From a bacterium (GTDB taxonomy: Bacteria > Planctomycetota > Planctomycetia > Kolteriales > Kolteriaceae), in assembly GCA_019748235.1 (NCBI GenBank), contig JAIEPU010000174.1, forward strand, positions 1 through 35,871: DNA of 35,871 bases, read 5' to 3'. The notes below the pieces were generated by a model. The model searched no databases. It had not been told where the DNA came from and saw nothing but the letters and a program-made list of their open reading frames with translations. The position numbers and the translations under genes were made by a program. Of the stretch, positions 35,273-35,871 are shown in pieces; position 1 is the stretch's first letter; the number at the start of each line of letters is the position of its first letter.

Positions 35273-35735
35273 CTATGCGCACATGCTTCGAGAAGGCCTC
35301 CGAGATCGAGCAGGGTTGATTGATAGTTCCCTTATGAGGGAACTATCAATCGCCGCATCACACTTTATCCAGCCGACAGCTCTGTTGCTACCGGCAAGAG
35401 TTCTCTGAGTTTTGTGATATTCAGATATCGTCGTGTTCCACTTCGTTCCCGCGATGTGACGAAGCCGGGCCGCAACCAACAACTTCGCACTGTCACCATC
35501 AGGGAACTCACCAACGACGCGGGTCCGTCGGCGAATTTCTTTCATGATCCGCTCCAGCGGGTTGTTGGTTTGGATGCGCCGCCAATGCTCGCGCGTATAG
35601 CTCAGCATCTCAGTGAGGCTCTCCGCCACCAGCACGGCCGCCTTGACGAGCTTCATCACGCGGAGATTCTCGATCACGTCGACTCCCTTCGCGACGGCGG
35701 CGGGCTTATCCTCTTGAGCATGGATCTGGCCTGCC
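35273..35735 (-). pseudogene. IS256-type transposase, C-terminal fragment
   Basis: The minus strand encodes IHAQEDKPAAVA, then SYTREHWRRIQTNNPLERIM, KEIRRRTRVVGEFPDG and SAKLLVAARLRHIAGTKWNT, diagnostic of the C-terminal part of IS256 (mutator) transposases, including the end of the DDE region. Homology begins abruptly at about 35735, exactly where the second 39-bp direct repeat starts, so a second element seems to have inserted there. The N-terminal two-thirds is missing. Confidence 0.8.
35318..35351. repeat. Perfect 15-bp hairpin
   Basis: GATTGATAGTTCCCT (35318-35332) is the exact inverted complement of 35337-35351, with a 4-nt loop TATG. It lies at the tail of the IS256 fragment, near its junction with the IS4/IS5-type fragment. 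It could be a terminator, an IS end remnant, or a dispersed palindrome. Confidence 0.8.
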
Positions 35736-35769
35736 TGTAATTTCTGTACCAGGGGTTATGAAGAATAGT
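35731..35769 (+). repeat. 39-bp direct repeat, copy 2 (probable IS left end)
   Basis: Second copy of the sequence at 34900-34938, in the same orientation and 831 bp away. It begins at the break in the IS256 fragment and may be the left end of an element that continues past the right edge of the window. Confidence 0.6.
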
Positions 35770-35871
35770 TTTGGGTAAAAGGATTGTGCTGCGATAACGT
35801 CCGCACTTGTGCGCAGATTTTGAAGGTGGCAGTCCGTGATCGGGTAGGTTTCGGTTGCTTAGATCGAACTT

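Noticed and set aside
1..35871. CRISPR arrays, tRNA and rRNA genes
   Set aside because: No direct-repeat/spacer pattern, tRNA cloverleaf or rRNA sequence was visible by eye; a dedicated search was not possible here.

Overview
The window looks like a chromosomal segment of a planctomycete-type bacterium (Planctomycetota, perhaps Gemmatales-like). This rests on architecture only: a compact twelve-gene type II secretion operon with lipoprotein and Pro-rich variants, a PA14-like secreted protein, a very large signal-peptide-bearing RHS/YD-repeat protein, and a MoxR/vWA cluster. No rRNA, tRNA or other taxonomic marker is present, so the assignment is tentative.

Layout. (1) 1-4.9 kb is a likely defence island: a STAND-type NTPase with a Cap4/DUF4297-like nuclease N-terminus that runs off the left edge, an unrecognised 264-aa protein, and a TIR-like protein. 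(2) 5.5-6.5 kb is a non-coding-looking, A-depleted, about 11-bp-periodic repetitive tract, followed by a sharply AT-rich palindromic island with a candidate promoter. (3) 6.7-10.9 kb is a four-gene plus-strand cluster: an RFC-like clamp-loader ATPase, a DUF6744-like protein, a MoxR AAA+ ATPase, and a DUF2201-type HExxH/vWA protein. The last is split by a frameshift near two G6 runs. A serine recombinase (11.2 kb) and a small unknown gene follow, so the block may be a mobile or phage-derived unit. This cluster is the best candidate here for an undescribed system. (4) 12.8-13.5 kb carries what looks like a decayed minus-strand gene.

(5) 13.6-24.8 kb is a minus-strand type II secretion operon in the order gspD-E-F-G-H-I-J-K-C-L-M-TPR lipoprotein (transcribed right to left). 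Most junctions overlap by a few bases. It encodes the outer-membrane secretin, the ATPase, the platform protein, the major and four minor pseudopilins, and the inner-membrane assembly proteins. The terminal TPR lipoprotein could act as the secretin pilotin. (6) 25.2-34.9 kb on the plus strand holds a secreted PA14-like protein, a 2178-aa RHS protein with a (GGGA) linker and a Cys-rich C-terminal tip, and an overlapping membrane-anchored leucine-rich-repeat protein that could be its partner. (7) 34.9-35.9 kb is a graveyard of insertion sequences: an N-terminal IS4/IS5-type transposase fragment, an IS256-type transposase C-terminus, two related 39-bp direct repeats and a perfect 15-bp hairpin.

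Functional reading: the T2SS and the secreted PA14 and RHS proteins form an envelope/secretion neighbourhood, while the left third is accessory DNA with defence and mobile-element character.
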